Source: Hyphomicrobiales bacterium (GTDB lineage Bacteria; Pseudomonadota; Alphaproteobacteria; Rhizobiales; Rhizobiaceae). Taken from it: a DNA stretch of 64,000 nucleotides. The stretch covers positions 186,001-250,000 of the forward strand of contig UBMP01000020.1 of NCBI GenBank assembly GCA_900466575.1, in the 5' to 3' direction. A model generated the notes under the pieces. The model had not been told where the DNA came from. It saw only the letters and a list, made by a program, of their open reading frames with translations, and did no database searches. Below are positions 17,405 to 26,641 of the stretch, piece after piece (positions within the stretch are counted from its first letter, which is position 1; each line of letters begins with the position of its first letter). Position numbers and translations under genes: made by a program.

Positions 17405-18198
17405 AGATGAGGCTGTTTGAGGGCTTGACGGTTCTGTTGACGGGTGCAACCGGCGGCTTCGGTGAGGCGGCCGCGCAGCGCTTTTATCAGGAGGGCGCCA
17501 ATCTTGTGCTTTCCGATCTCACCGAGGAGGCGGTGGACCGGGTCGCCAGCCGGTTCGACTCGGCGCGGGCCGTCACGCTGGTCGGCTCCGTGGCAGACGA
17601 GAAGCTTTCGGAGGATCTGGTGCAGCTTGCGCTCGACAGTTTCGGCTCGCTCGATATTGCTGTGAACAATGCTGGGATCGCGCATCCGCTCCTGAAATTG
17701 CCGCAGATCGACAGCGACGTGGCGCGACGCGTCATCGATGTGGACCTGATGGGTGTCTTCTATGCCCTCAAGCACCAGCTTCCGGTGATGGAAAGGCAAT
17801 ATCGCGAACGCGGGCGCAAGGCCGCCATCGTCAACGTTGCCTCGGTAGCCGGCGTTGCCGGCGCGCCGACCGCAAGCGTCTACGCTGCTGCCAAACACGG
17901 CGTTGTGGGGCTGACCAAATCCGCAGCTCTGGAATATGTTCGTCGTGGGGTGCGGGTGAATGCGCTCTGCCCGTCCTTCGCTCGCACGCCCATGGTCACG
18001 AAAATGCTGGACGCCCAGGTCGCAAGCGGGCAGTCGACGCCTGAAGAAGCGGAAGCTCATCTGACGCGTGGCATTCCCGCCAAGCGTCTTGGAGAGGTCT
18101 CCGAGATTATCGAGGCTCTGGTCTTTGCCGCATCACCTGCGAATTCATTCTACACCGGGCAGACGATCCAGGTCGACGGCGGTATGACCGCGACGTGA
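17401..18198 (+). CDS. SDR-family oxidoreductase in hydroxyacyl-CoA cluster
   Basis: This is a 265-residue classical short-chain dehydrogenase. It has the cofactor loop TGATGGFGEAAAQRF, an Asp at the end of strand 2 (LSDLTEE, favouring NAD), NNAGIAHP, Ser in VASVAG and Tyr/Lys in YAAAKHG. The start overlaps the kinase stop (GAATGAAG), so the genes are co-translated; an ATG two codons later is an alternative. By analogy with the levulinate (lva) pathway it could interconvert a keto- and hydroxyacyl intermediate before phosphorylation. That role is inferred from position only. Confidence 0.85.
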   Translation: MKMRLFEGLTVLLTGATGGFGEAAAQRFYQEGANLVLSDLTEEAVDRVASRFDSARAVTLVGSVADEKLSEDLVQLALDSFGSLDIAVNNAGIAHPLLKLPQIDSDVARRVIDVDLMGVFYALKHQLPVMERQYRERGRKAAIVNVASVAGVAGAPTASVYAAAKHGVVGLTKSAALEYVRRGVRVNALCPSFARTPMVTKMLDAQVASGQSTPEEAEAHLTRGIPAKRLGEVSEIIEALVFAASPANSFYTGQTIQVDGGMTAT

Positions 18199-18205
18199 CT
18201 GGGGA

Positions 18206-19396
18206 TCACGACGACCTATCTAGCGCGTCGAGATTGTCGCGCGCCTCATAGATGGCGCAGAGAATATGATAGAAGGTGCTCGCCGGTGCCGGCTCGTCCA
18301 CCAGGCTGCCATCGGCAAGCCGTTTGTCATACCAGAGCCCGCGAACCGGGGTCTTGAGGAACTCGGAAAAGGCTTCCGCAGCCTTGCCGGCGGAGGCAAT
18401 ATAATGACCTCGTTTCTCGCCGTTGCCAACGACTGCCAGCTTTGTCGCGGCCTTCAGCCACTCGGTTTGCGGCCACATACGCGCGACAGGGTCGTGAACG
18501 CTGAAGTCGTCGTAAAGGCTCATGACCGCCACCTTTCCGTCTTCGGAGAGGCCGTGGGCGATGCCGATTTCGAAGAGCCTTTCCGCCTTTGCAATGGCAG
18601 CCGCATCGTTGCGAAGGGCTCCCCATCGCGCCAGAAGCCAGGCCCATTCGAACTGATGCCCCGGCTCCATGATCCGTCCCTTGTCTGAAGGGTGCGGGTT
18701 CCAGTCGTGGTCGAAGAATTCTCGCAGTCCACCTGACTTTGCATCGATGAACTTCGTCAGTGCGAGGTTTGCAATCTCGTCGGCGAGTGCAGCCCATGCT
18801 TCCGGCCGCTCGGCCAATGCCTCCCAGGCGAGCGCTGCTTCGAAGAGGTGCATATGCGGGTTCGAACAAAGCGGAAGGCTCGGCGGGTCTGTGTGTTGGA
18901 ACCCGGCCACCGCATGCTTGTGGTGTGCGGTCAGAAGCCGCAGCAGCTCCGTCGCCTTCTCTTCCATGCGCATCGTCGCATCAGGAAAACTGGCTGCGAT
19001 CTGCGAGAATGAGAAAAGCGCAAACGCCTGATTATAGAGATCGTATTCGGGCTTGATCAGAACGCCTTCGGGACTGGCAAGCGCGCCATAGAGGCCGTCA
19101 TGCTTGCGAAAGGTATTTTCAAAATAGGTCAGGCCGTTTCTGATGATGGTCTCCCAATCGCCTGCCACGCCGTGCTGATGGGCAGCGCTGAAGCAATAGA
19201 GTTGCCGTGGCTGCACGCGGGCGCGGCGATTGTCGTCGATCATGGGTTGGCCGTCCTGGCCGATGCGCTCATGAAAGCCGCCGGTCGTTTGTTCGACCCC
19301 TGCGCTGCCCCAGAGCGGCAGCGCATCGTTTTCCAGCCAGTTGGTCATCGCGGTGACCGCGGTCTCAATGCTTCGGGTGGTTTCTGCGTTCAGCAT
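18206..19396 (-). CDS. AGE-family sugar epimerase/isomerase
   Basis: This is a 396-residue alpha/alpha-barrel protein of the N-acylglucosamine 2-epimerase family. Typical segments are RVQPRQLYCFS, GLYGALASPEG, YNQAFALFSFS, NPHMHLFEAALAWE, EPGHQFEWAWLLARW (His/Glu of the barrel) and RMWPQTEWLKAA. Members interconvert mannose/fructose, sulfoquinovose/sulfofructose or cellobiose epimers. The residues seen do not separate these, although the mannose isomerase type is most common in rhizobia. It is convergent with the SDR across eight bases and may be co-transcribed from upstream with the cupin and kinase genes. Confidence 0.85.
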   Translation of the reverse strand: MLNAETTRSIETAVTAMTNWLENDALPLWGSAGVEQTTGGFHERIGQDGQPMIDDNRRARVQPRQLYCFSAAHQHGVAGDWETIIRNGLTYFENTFRKHDGLYGALASPEGVLIKPEYDLYNQAFALFSFSQIAASFPDATMRMEEKATELLRLLTAHHKHAVAGFQHTDPPSLPLCSNPHMHLFEAALAWEALAERPEAWAALADEIANLALTKFIDAKSGGLREFFDHDWNPHPSDKGRIMEPGHQFEWAWLLARWGALRNDAAAIAKAERLFEIGIAHGLSEDGKVAVMSLYDDFSVHDPVARMWPQTEWLKAATKLAVVGNGEKRGHYIASAGKAAEAFSEFLKTPVRGLWYDKRLADGSLVDEPAPASTFYHILCAIYEARDNLDALDRSS

Positions 19397-19520
19397 GCGG
19401 CTTTAGGCTATCCAGTTAAAATCAGGAACGGAACAAACAAATGAAATGTATCTCTGTTCCGCCGGACAGTACGCAGGCAGTTTCCCCCGTCAAGCATTTT
19501 AGCGGGGAAGGGTAAAGACC

Positions 19521-19919
19521 TCAGTGCGACGCATATTCCGCGTCCGAGACATGTTCAAGCCAGTCGACAGTCTTTCCGTCGAGCGCTTCCTGGATTGCGA
19601 TATGTGTCATCGCCAGGTTCGGCGACGCGCCGTGCCAATGCCGCTCGCCCGGTTCGAACCAGATAACATCGCCCGCACGAATTTCTTCGACAGGCCCGCC
19701 CTCCCGCTGAACGCGCCCGACTCCAGCGGTGACGATCAACGTCTGGCCAAGAGGGTGCGTGTGCCACGCCGTGCGCGCGCCGGGCTGGAAGGTGACCGAG
19801 GCGGCTGCGACCCGGGCGGGGGCCTGCGCCTGGATCAAAGGCTCCATCCGGACCTCGCCACTGAACCAATCTGCGGGACCCGTGTTCGAACTTCTCTGTT
19901 CGAGGCGATTGATTTTCAT
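19521..19919 (-). CDS. Small cupin-domain protein
   Basis: This is a 132-residue single-domain cupin. Motif 1 is [20 protein letters not shown] (His-x-His, Glu position replaced by Gln), motif 2 is [18 protein letters not shown]. The pattern matches the 'WHTHPLGQ' cupins related to the hydroxynitrile-lyase/carboxymuconolactone-associated group, which bind manganese or another divalent metal. Enzymatic activity cannot be assigned. It lies 59 bases after the sugar kinase gene on the same strand. Confidence 0.8.
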   Translation of the reverse strand: MKINRLEQRSSNTGPADWFSGEVRMEPLIQAQAPARVAAASVTFQPGARTAWHTHPLGQTLIVTAGVGRVQREGGPVEEIRAGDVIWFEPGERHWHGASPNLAMTHIAIQEALDGKTVDWLEHVSDAEYASH

Positions 19920-19978
19920 GTTGGTCTCCTTTGCATGGCGGGCTTGTCGCTCCTGGCGTCTACTGCGGCAACGCAGCC

Positions 19979-20896
19979 CTACAGGGTGAGTTCCGTCATG
20001 GGCAGAAGCGCGCCACGATGCATGATCACCTGAAGCGAGACGGCGTGACCCCGGGCGATGGCTTCATCCGGCGTTCCATCGGTCAAAAGCGCGGACAGAA
20101 AGCCACCATTGAAACTATCGCCGGCACCTGTCGTATCGACCGGCTGGACGCGTTCGATAGCGCTCGTGAAATGGCGACCATGCGGCTCGGCAAGAAGCAT
20201 CGGCCCGCCGCCGTTCTTGACGAGAACCAATTGCGCACCGGCTGCGAGGTAACGATCAGCGCAAGCGTCCAGATCGGTGTCGCCAAACGTCGCGGCCTCA
20301 TCATCGAAACTTGGGAGAAGGATGTCGGCGGCGCTTGCCGCCTGCATTGTGACCGCACGCATCTCGTCCACCGATGACCAGAGACGCGGGCGCAAATTGG
20401 GATCGAATACGACCGTTTTTCCTGCCGCACGGGCCTTGCTGACCTCATCGAGCAGATTCGCGCGACCGGCTTCGGGCAGAATTGCCACTGTAATGCCGGA
20501 AAAGTATAAGACGTCGGCTGCATCAAGTGCAGCTGACAGGATCTGCCTGTCATCTGCCAGGGTCTTGGCGGCCGACTGGTCACGCCAATAGGTGAAGCTC
20601 CGTTCGCCATTGGCAATTTCGATCAGATAAAGACCGGGACGGCGCGAGGGATGCAGGTCGATCAGCCTTGTGTCGATGCCGTTTTCCTCAAAGAAGGCCA
20701 GCATTTTGCTTGAATAGACGTCTTCGCCGAGGCGGGTGAAATAGGCGACGTTCCAGCTTTCCGGCGGCAGGCACGCGCGGGCATACCAGGCGGTGTTCAT
20801 CGTATCGCCTGCAAAGCCGAGCCTGAAATCTGCGCCGCCCAGCGACGCCATTTCGATCATGCACTCGCCAACGGAAAGAAATGTCTTCCGCTTCAT
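19979..20896 (-). CDS. PfkB-family sugar kinase, 2-keto-3-deoxygluconate kinase type
   Basis: This is a 305-residue ribokinase-fold enzyme. The ATG at 20896 has GAGAGGA directly upstream; the longer frame is not supported. The N-terminal VGECMIEM and [18 protein letters not shown] segments are characteristic of KDG kinases (KdgK). The C-terminal [14 protein letters not shown] carries the catalytic Asp and anion hole. The expected reaction is ATP-dependent phosphorylation of 2-keto-3-deoxygluconate, linking uronate or aldonate catabolism to the Entner-Doudoroff pathway. The divergent SDR at 21123 is gluconate-5-dehydrogenase-like, which fits a sugar-acid role. Confidence 0.8.
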   Translation of the reverse strand: MKRKTFLSVGECMIEMASLGGADFRLGFAGDTMNTAWYARACLPPESWNVAYFTRLGEDVYSSKMLAFFEENGIDTRLIDLHPSRRPGLYLIEIANGERSFTYWRDQSAAKTLADDRQILSAALDAADVLYFSGITVAILPEAGRANLLDEVSKARAAGKTVVFDPNLRPRLWSSVDEMRAVTMQAASAADILLPSFDDEAATFGDTDLDACADRYLAAGAQLVLVKNGGGPMLLAEPHGRHFTSAIERVQPVDTTGAGDSFNGGFLSALLTDGTPDEAIARGHAVSLQVIMHRGALLPMTELTL

Positions 20897-21122
20897 TCCT
20901 CTCTTCCTCCTCTGCCGTTCGTCATGTCGTCTGGCACAGCGCAGGAAACTCCGCAAGGATGTGAGGACAAAGCATTCAGGTTTCTGGGCGTCAGGACGCG
21001 AATATCGCTCCCGGCCATTGCAGTTTTGTCTGCTCTTGTTAAAGTCTGTTCAGCATTGAACTGATTTTGCGATGTGGCGACGAATTGCCGGATCGACATT
21101 ATCATGCCTGGGAGAGGGAAAC

Positions 21123-21902
21123 ATGAGAGACCTGTTCGACTTGTCGGGTCAGACGGCGCTGATCACCGGGGGCTCGCGCGGGCTGGGTCTGCAGATTGCC
21201 GAAGTGCTTTCGGACTACGGCGCGGAGGTGATCCTGACGGCTCGAAAGCAAGCCGAACTGGATGAGGCGGTCGCCCATATCACAGCGCGCGGCGGCAAGG
21301 CGATCGGTATTGCCGGTGACCTCTCGAAGATCGACGAAATCCCGGATTTCGCCGCGAAGGTTCTCGACGCCAGCGGCACGGGCATCCAGATCCTCGTCAA
21401 CAATGCAGGGGCGACCTGGGGTGCGCCGGCCGAGGATTATCCGCTCGATGCGTGGCACAAGGTCATGAACCTCAACGTGACGTCCATCTTCATGCTGAGC
21501 CGCGAGATCGGCCGACTTTCGATGATCCCAGCCGGGTATGGGCGCATCCTCAACATCGCCTCTGTCGCAGGGCTCGGCGGCAACCGCGCCGATCTCAACA
21601 TGAAGACGATCGCCTACAACACCTCCAAGGGGGCCGTCATCAATTTCACGAAAACGTTGGCTGTCGAATGGGGCCATCACGGCATTACCGTCAACGCGTT
21701 GTGCCCGGGTTTCTTCCCCACCAAGATGGCGAAGGGCTTGATGGACCAGATGGGTGAGGCGCTTCTGCCCTCCATTCCGAACGGCCGTTTCGGCGGTCCG
21801 GAGGACCTCAAGGCCCCGGCGCTCATGTTCTGCTCAAGGGCAGCCGGTCACATGACAGGTCAATGGCTTGCCGTCGATGGTGGGATGACGGCATCGGGTT
21901 GA
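21123..21902 (+). CDS. SDR oxidoreductase, gluconate 5-dehydrogenase-like
   Basis: This is a 259-residue protein; the ATG follows GGGAGAGGGAAAC. FDLSGQTALITGGSRGLG is the usual opening of the gluconate-5-dehydrogenase/3-oxoacyl reductase group, TARKQ indicates NADP preference, NNAGATWGAP follows, Ser is in IASVAGL and Tyr/Lys in YNTSKGA. CPGFFPTKM and the C-terminal VDGGMTASG complete the fold. It is divergent from the KDG-kinase-like gene with 226 bases between. The exact substrate is not determined; a fatty-acid or hydroxyacyl-CoA role with the adjacent glutaryl-CoA genes is also possible. Confidence 0.8.
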   Translation: MRDLFDLSGQTALITGGSRGLGLQIAEVLSDYGAEVILTARKQAELDEAVAHITARGGKAIGIAGDLSKIDEIPDFAAKVLDASGTGIQILVNNAGATWGAPAEDYPLDAWHKVMNLNVTSIFMLSREIGRLSMIPAGYGRILNIASVAGLGGNRADLNMKTIAYNTSKGAVINFTKTLAVEWGHHGITVNALCPGFFPTKMAKGLMDQMGEALLPSIPNGRFGGPEDLKAPALMFCSRAAGHMTGQWLAVDGGMTASG

Positions 21903-21939
21903 GGCCGAGCCGGAAGCGCATGCGCATTTGCCGGCAAGC

Positions 21940-22845
21940 CTAAGCCAATCCCGCCGTTTCGATCTCGCTCGCCAGCCAATCCGACATCCTTGCAGCCGCC
22001 GGGTGCGGCTGCCGATTTGCCGGAGTGACGAAATAGTAGCTGCTGCGGCTTTCGATTGCGCGGTCGATAGCTTTGACGAGCGTTCCCTCCTGCAATTCGG
22101 CCTGGATCAGGAAGAGCGGCATCAGTGCCACCCCGAGACCGGCAATGCAGGCTTGCGAAACATGCATGAACTGCTCGAAGCGCATGCCTTCGCGGTGCGA
22201 GCGCTTGACCCCGAGTGTCGAGAACCAGTGCTGCCACGCCTCGGGACGCGAGGCCATTTCCAGAAGCGGCATGGCGATCAGCGCTTCCGGTGTTCTGATC
22301 GGGTTCTCTTTCAGGAATTGCGGGCTGCAGACGGGCACGACATGTTCGCGCATCAGAAAGCGGAAATGGCTGTCCGGCCAATCCGGCTTTCCCACGTGGA
22401 TCGCCGCGTCAAGCCTCTCCAGATCGAAGTCGACGCGGCCGATGCGGGTGGCGAAATTCACCGTTACGCCGGGGTTTTGTTTCAGAAAGGCGGACATGCG
22501 CGGCATCAGCCAGCGCGTGCCGAATGTGGGCAGGATCGCCAGACCGAAGACGGCGGAGGCATTGTCCGACATCGCCTCAAGCGACAGAAGGCGAAGACTT
22601 CGCAAGAGGGCGTCCGCCCCCTCGGCATACCGGCGCCCCTTGTCGGTCAATTCCACACCCCGGTTCGTGCGTTTGATGAGGGCGACGCCCAGCTGTTCTT
22701 CCAGCAGCGCGACATGGCGACTGATGGCGCCCGGCGTCAAGTTGAGGGCCGCAGCGGCGGCGCTCATGCTGCCCAGACGCGCCACGGCATCGAAGGCGGA
22801 GAGGGCGGCAGTCGAGGGCAGCAATCGGCGTTGTGTCGGTTCCAT
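21940..22845 (-). CDS. gcdR: LysR-family regulator, probable GcdR
   Basis: This is a 301-residue protein with an N-terminal winged helix of the GcvA/GcdR type (LPSTAALSAFDAVARLGSMS, LTPGAISRHVALLEEQLGVAL) and a periplasmic-binding-like effector domain. It is divergent from glutaryl-CoA dehydrogenase with 100 bases between the starts. This arrangement is known for GcdR, the glutarate-responsive activator of gcdHG in pseudomonads. The name rests on this context plus subfamily resemblance. Its own repression and activation of gcdH from the shared intergenic region is expected. Confidence 0.75.
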   Translation of the reverse strand: MEPTQRRLLPSTAALSAFDAVARLGSMSAAAAALNLTPGAISRHVALLEEQLGVALIKRTNRGVELTDKGRRYAEGADALLRSLRLLSLEAMSDNASAVFGLAILPTFGTRWLMPRMSAFLKQNPGVTVNFATRIGRVDFDLERLDAAIHVGKPDWPDSHFRFLMREHVVPVCSPQFLKENPIRTPEALIAMPLLEMASRPEAWQHWFSTLGVKRSHREGMRFEQFMHVSQACIAGLGVALMPLFLIQAELQEGTLVKAIDRAIESRSSYYFVTPANRQPHPAAARMSDWLASEIETAGLA

Positions 22846-22945
22846 CTGCTTTGACTAAAGCTCAAAGCGGCGAAAGTAAATATGATTTGCGCCGAGCGGT
22901 GAATCTGAGGAAACTGACGCCCACAAATCGAGGAGCCGCATTACG

Positions 22946-24127
22946 ATGTCATCGAGTTTTTCCTGGAACGATCCCTTTATGCTGGACGACCAGCTTTCCG
23001 ACGAAGAGCGCATGATCCGCGACAGCGCGGCAGCGTTCGCCGAGGCTGAACTTCTGCCCCGCGTCACCGAAGCCTATCTTCACGAAACGCCGGCGCCGGA
23101 ACTGTTTCCGCTGATGGGCAAGGCTGGCCTTCTGGGTGTGACGCTGCCGGAGAAATATGGTGCGGCGGATGCGAATTATGTCTCTTACGGTCTGGTTGCG
23201 CGCGAGGTAGAGCGCATCGACAGCGGCTATCGCTCGATGATGAGTGTGCAGTCCTCGCTCGTCATCCACCCCATTCATGCCTACGGATCGGAAGAACAAA
23301 AGGACAAGTACCTGCCCGGTCTCGTTTCCGGTGAGCTGATCGGCTGCTTTGGTCTGACTGAACCTGATGCCGGCTCGGATCCGGCCGGTATGAAGACGCG
23401 CGCCGAGAAGATTTCCGGCGGTTATCGCCTCAAGGGCGCGAAGATGTGGATCTCGAACTCGCCCTTCGCCGACGTCTTCGTCGTCTGGGCGAAATCGGAA
23501 GCGCATGATGGGCAGATTCGCGGCTTCGTTCTCGAAAAGGGCATGAAGGGTCTGTCTGCGCCTGCCATCAAGGGCAAGCTTTCGCTGCGCGCCTCGACAA
23601 CCGGCGAAATCGTTCTCGACGGTGTCGAAGTCGGCGACGATGCGCTGCTCCCCAACGTCTCGGGGTTGAAGGGTCCTTTCGGCTGCCTCAACCGTGCCCG
23701 CTATGGCATTTCCTGGGGAGCGATGGGTGCTGCTGAAGACTGCTGGTTCCGCGCCCGCCAATATGGGCTTGACCGTCATCAGTTTGGCAAGCCGCTCGCC
23801 GGCACGCAGCTTTTCCAGAAGAAGCTGGCGGACATGCAGACGGAGATTGCGCTCGGACTTCAGGCCAGCTTGCGCGTCGGCCGCCTGATGGATGAGCACA
23901 AGTTCGCGCCGGAAATGATCTCCATCGTCAAGCGCAACAACTGCGGCAAGGCGCTGGATATCGCCCGTCAGGCTCGCGACATGCATGGCGGTAACGGCAT
24001 CCAGATCGAATATCATATCATGCGCCACGCGCAGAACCTTGAAACCGTCAACACCTATGAGGGGACGCATGATGTCCATGCGCTGATCCTCGGCCGCGCG
24101 CAAACCGGCATCCAGGCGTTCTTCTGA
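22946..24127 (+). CDS. gcdH: Glutaryl-CoA dehydrogenase
   Basis: This 393-residue flavoprotein oxidises and decarboxylates glutaryl-CoA to crotonyl-CoA in lysine, tryptophan and glutarate breakdown. Diagnostic segments are [22 protein letters not shown] (broken: [21 protein letters not shown]), [57 protein letters not shown], and the catalytic Glu in [17 protein letters not shown]. The length is standard. The stop overlaps the ATG of the CoA-transferase gene (TGATG), so both proteins are made together. Confidence 0.93.
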   Translation: MSSSFSWNDPFMLDDQLSDEERMIRDSAAAFAEAELLPRVTEAYLHETPAPELFPLMGKAGLLGVTLPEKYGAADANYVSYGLVAREVERIDSGYRSMMSVQSSLVIHPIHAYGSEEQKDKYLPGLVSGELIGCFGLTEPDAGSDPAGMKTRAEKISGGYRLKGAKMWISNSPFADVFVVWAKSEAHDGQIRGFVLEKGMKGLSAPAIKGKLSLRASTTGEIVLDGVEVGDDALLPNVSGLKGPFGCLNRARYGISWGAMGAAEDCWFRARQYGLDRHQFGKPLAGTQLFQKKLADMQTEIALGLQASLRVGRLMDEHKFAPEMISIVKRNNCGKALDIARQARDMHGGNGIQIEYHIMRHAQNLETVNTYEGTHDVHALILGRAQTGIQAFF

Positions 24128-25296
24128 TGGAAACGGACAAGTCCTCGCCGCTTGCTGGTCTCAAGGTCATCGAGCTTGCCCGCATTCTGGCCGGTCCGTG
24201 GATTGGTCAGACGCTGGCGGATCTCGGCGCTGACGTCATCAAGGTGGAAAGCCCGGAAGGTGACGACACGCGGGGCTGGGGGCCGCCCTTTATTGAAATA
24301 GACGGCGAGAAATCGGCGGCCTATTTCCATGCCTGCAACCGCGGCAAGCGGTCGGTGATCGCGGATTTCGGCAAGCCGGAGGATCGCGATTTCGTGCTGG
24401 CGCTTGTCAAGGATGCCGACGTCGTCATCGAGAATTTCAAGGTCGGGGGCTTGAAGAAGTTCGGCCTCGATTATGAAAGCCTGAAGGCGCTCAATCCGCG
24501 GCTGATCTATTGTTCGGTCACAGGTTTCGGACAGAGCGGACCCTATGCTGCCCGCGCCGGCTACGACTTCATGATCCAGGGCATGAGCGGCTTCATGGAC
24601 CTTACGGGCGAGCCGGACGGTCCGCCGGAAAAGATCGGCGTGGCACTCGCAGACATCATCACGGGGCTTTACGGCACGATCGCTATTCAGGCCGCCTTGG
24701 CGCAAAGGCAGGCAACGGGCAGGGGGCAGCATATCGATATGGCGCTCTTCGATACGATGAGCGGTGTGCTGGCCAACCAGGCCATGAACTTCTTGGCGTC
24801 CGGCATTGCTCCGCGCCGGCTCGGCAACGCGCATCCGAATATCGTGCCGTACCAAACCTTTGCCGTCAGTGACGGCCACATCATCATCGCCTGCGGGAAT
24901 GATCGGCAATTTGCCGCCATCTGCGACATTCTGGGCCTGGCCGAAGTTTCCGGCGACGAACGCTATGCCACTAACCGCGCGCGGGTGGAAAATCGTGCCG
25001 AGGTTGCCGGGATGATCGAGGCGAAGACGAAAACCTTTGCCCGCGATGAACTGCTCGCTCTCCTGGAGCAGAAATCGGTTCCCGCCGGACCGATCAATAC
25101 AGTGGCTGATGTCTTCGCTGACCCGCAATTCCAGTCGCGCGGCATGCGGATTGATCCTGAGGGCATTCCCGGCATTCGCTCGCCCATGGTGTTTTCTGAG
25201 GCTGCCCTCCAGACATCGCGGCGCGCGCCGAAACGCGGCGAACATGATGCGCAGATCAGAGGCGAGCTTGGAATGGCGGCCGCGCGCCGTTCCTGA
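24127..25296 (+). CDS. gcdG: CaiB/BaiF (class III) CoA-transferase, GcdG-like
   Basis: This is a 389-residue family III CoA-transferase. LAGLKVIELARILAGPW opens the fold, DVIKVESPEGDDTRGWGPPF and CNRGKRSV follow, and the nucleophilic Asp is in YDFMIQGMSGFMDLTGEPDG (GE-D region) with QHIDMALFDTM. It is translationally coupled to gcdH, as in the gcdHG operons where GcdG moves CoA from succinyl-CoA to glutarate to feed GcdH. The substrate is inferred from that coupling. It is convergent with a diguanylate cyclase gene, separated by a hairpin. Confidence 0.85.
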   Translation: METDKSSPLAGLKVIELARILAGPWIGQTLADLGADVIKVESPEGDDTRGWGPPFIEIDGEKSAAYFHACNRGKRSVIADFGKPEDRDFVLALVKDADVVIENFKVGGLKKFGLDYESLKALNPRLIYCSVTGFGQSGPYAARAGYDFMIQGMSGFMDLTGEPDGPPEKIGVALADIITGLYGTIAIQAALAQRQATGRGQHIDMALFDTMSGVLANQAMNFLASGIAPRRLGNAHPNIVPYQTFAVSDGHIIIACGNDRQFAAICDILGLAEVSGDERYATNRARVENRAEVAGMIEAKTKTFARDELLALLEQKSVPAGPINTVADVFADPQFQSRGMRIDPEGIPGIRSPMVFSEAALQTSRRAPKRGEHDAQIRGELGMAAARRS

Positions 25297-25318
25297 TGGC
25301 TTTTGCGAACTCTCGGGC

Positions 25319-25342
25319 CGTCCTTCCGGCAAAGGAAGGACG
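25319..25342. terminator. Bidirectional terminator-like hairpin
   Basis: A perfect 9-bp inverted repeat (CGTCCTTCC / GGAAGGACG, loop GGCAAA) lies in the 55-base gap between the convergent gcdG and diguanylate cyclase genes. A run of T is lacking on both sides, so it may stop transcription only with help, but its placement fits a shared terminator. Confidence 0.55.
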
Positions 25343-25351
25343 TCGTTCGGA

Positions 25352-26554
25352 TCATGCAGTTTTCGAGAATGTCGCTGAACGGCCCTTGGAGACCTTGATG
25401 CAATTTCTCCCCGCGGCCTTTGCCGCATAAAGCGTCCGATCCGCCTCGGCAAACAATTCCGAGGCCGAAAGCTCCTGGCCATCATCTGCACAAATGCCCA
25501 CGGATATAGTCACATTGTGCACGGCGATCTCTGCGTGTTGATTTCTCAGGGTTTTCATATCGCGTTGCAGAGTCATCGCATAATGCATGAGCCGAGTCGC
25601 GCAATCGGCCCCGGAGGCAATCACGGCGAACTCGTCGCCGCCGAGCCTGATGGGCGTAATGTTCTCCTCGGCGTTGTCGAGCATGAAAAGCGCGAGCGAA
25701 CACAGGATCTGATCGCCTGCAGCATGTCCCAGGTTGTCATTGACCGCCTTGAATTGGTCAATGTCGACCAAGGCAAGCGCGGTGGGCTCGTGGGCGTGCG
25801 CGAGGCCTGCCAGCATCTGGTTGAAGATGGATCGGTTTGGAAGACCGGTCAGCGTATCAGTCGTTGCAAGACGTTTGAGCGTTTCATTGGCCTTCTGAAC
25901 CTCGGTATGGGCGTTTCGAAGTGAAACTGCGAGCTGCGTCGCCTGCTGCGTCGTCGCGTGGCTCTTGCAGAAGTTGCTTTCGCTGATGACCGCAATGCGG
26001 ATCAGCATGGCCATGAGCAGGAACACATTCGTAGCGATGACAAAATCGACGGTCTGGCCCTGCACCACCAGTTTCAGGATCGTGGCCAGGAGAATGGGGG
26101 CGCCGAAGGCAACGGAGATTCGCCAGTAGGCAAGGCTCTGTATGATCGCACCCGTAGTGATGCCGGCCATGATGAAGACTATGTAGGCGGCGGACCGGCT
26201 TTCGATCGAATCCAGGAAGTAGATCGGCAGCGGCAACCACGATACGCCTGCGACGAACGCAAGGATTGTCAGATTGCGCAGCGCCTTCGCCGCATCAGGA
26301 TGAGAAGCGGCTATTCGAAGCTGGCGCAATCCGTAGACCAACCGGACCATGTTGAGAAAAACGATCGCCGCCAACCAGCCGAAGATGAGCAAGCCTCCGT
26401 GCTCGTTGAAGATGAGCAGCGTGGCGGACAAGGCGATGAAGCAATTGGCCGCCAATGTGACGGTGATGTTTGAAAGGCAGCTTCGCAGTTGGGCTTTTCT
26501 GACTTCTTCCGATGCGTGCTGGCTGCTGATTGCGTCCACCAAACGGGCCTTCAT
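25352..26554 (-). CDS. Membrane diguanylate cyclase (GGDEF)
   Basis: From the ATG at 26554 the protein has 400 residues; a GTG at 26584 would add ten. Six hydrophobic helices (MASE2-like, about residues 30-190) are followed by a coiled segment (NAHTEVQKANETLKRL) and a GGDEF domain beginning DTLTGLPNRSIFNQML. The active-site motif is intact (RLGGDEFAV), and DIDQFKAVND carries the metal-binding Asp, so cyclic-di-GMP synthesis is expected. The RxxD inhibitory site five residues before GGDEF is not present, so classical product inhibition is unlikely. The signal sensed by the membrane part is unknown. Confidence 0.85.
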   Translation of the reverse strand: MKARLVDAISSQHASEEVRKAQLRSCLSNITVTLAANCFIALSATLLIFNEHGGLLIFGWLAAIVFLNMVRLVYGLRQLRIAASHPDAAKALRNLTILAFVAGVSWLPLPIYFLDSIESRSAAYIVFIMAGITTGAIIQSLAYWRISVAFGAPILLATILKLVVQGQTVDFVIATNVFLLMAMLIRIAVISESNFCKSHATTQQATQLAVSLRNAHTEVQKANETLKRLATTDTLTGLPNRSIFNQMLAGLAHAHEPTALALVDIDQFKAVNDNLGHAAGDQILCSLALFMLDNAEENITPIRLGGDEFAVIASGADCATRLMHYAMTLQRDMKTLRNQHAEIAVHNVTISVGICADDGQELSASELFAEADRTLYAAKAAGRNCIKVSKGRSATFSKTA

Positions 26555-26598
26555 CTCAGGGGATCGTGTTGTATTCGAAAACACTTATACAATGGAAG

Positions 26599-26619
26599 CC
26601 TTTCAAAATGCTTGAAAGG
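26599..26619. promoter_or_regulatory. Inverted repeat upstream of the diguanylate cyclase
   Basis: Perfect 8-bp arms (CCTTTCAA / TTGAAAGG) surround AATGC, 45 bases upstream of the chosen start (15 from the alternative GTG). It could be an operator or a leader hairpin that hides the ribosome site. The sequence alone does not decide. Confidence 0.4.
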
Positions 26620-26641
26620 AAAATGGTGAATTGAACGAAAT

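Noticed and set aside
24055-25491. A 478-codon minus-strand open frame over the CoA-transferase gene
   Set aside because: It is antisense to a coupled gcdH-gcdG pair and shows no motif; it also overruns the convergent terminator.
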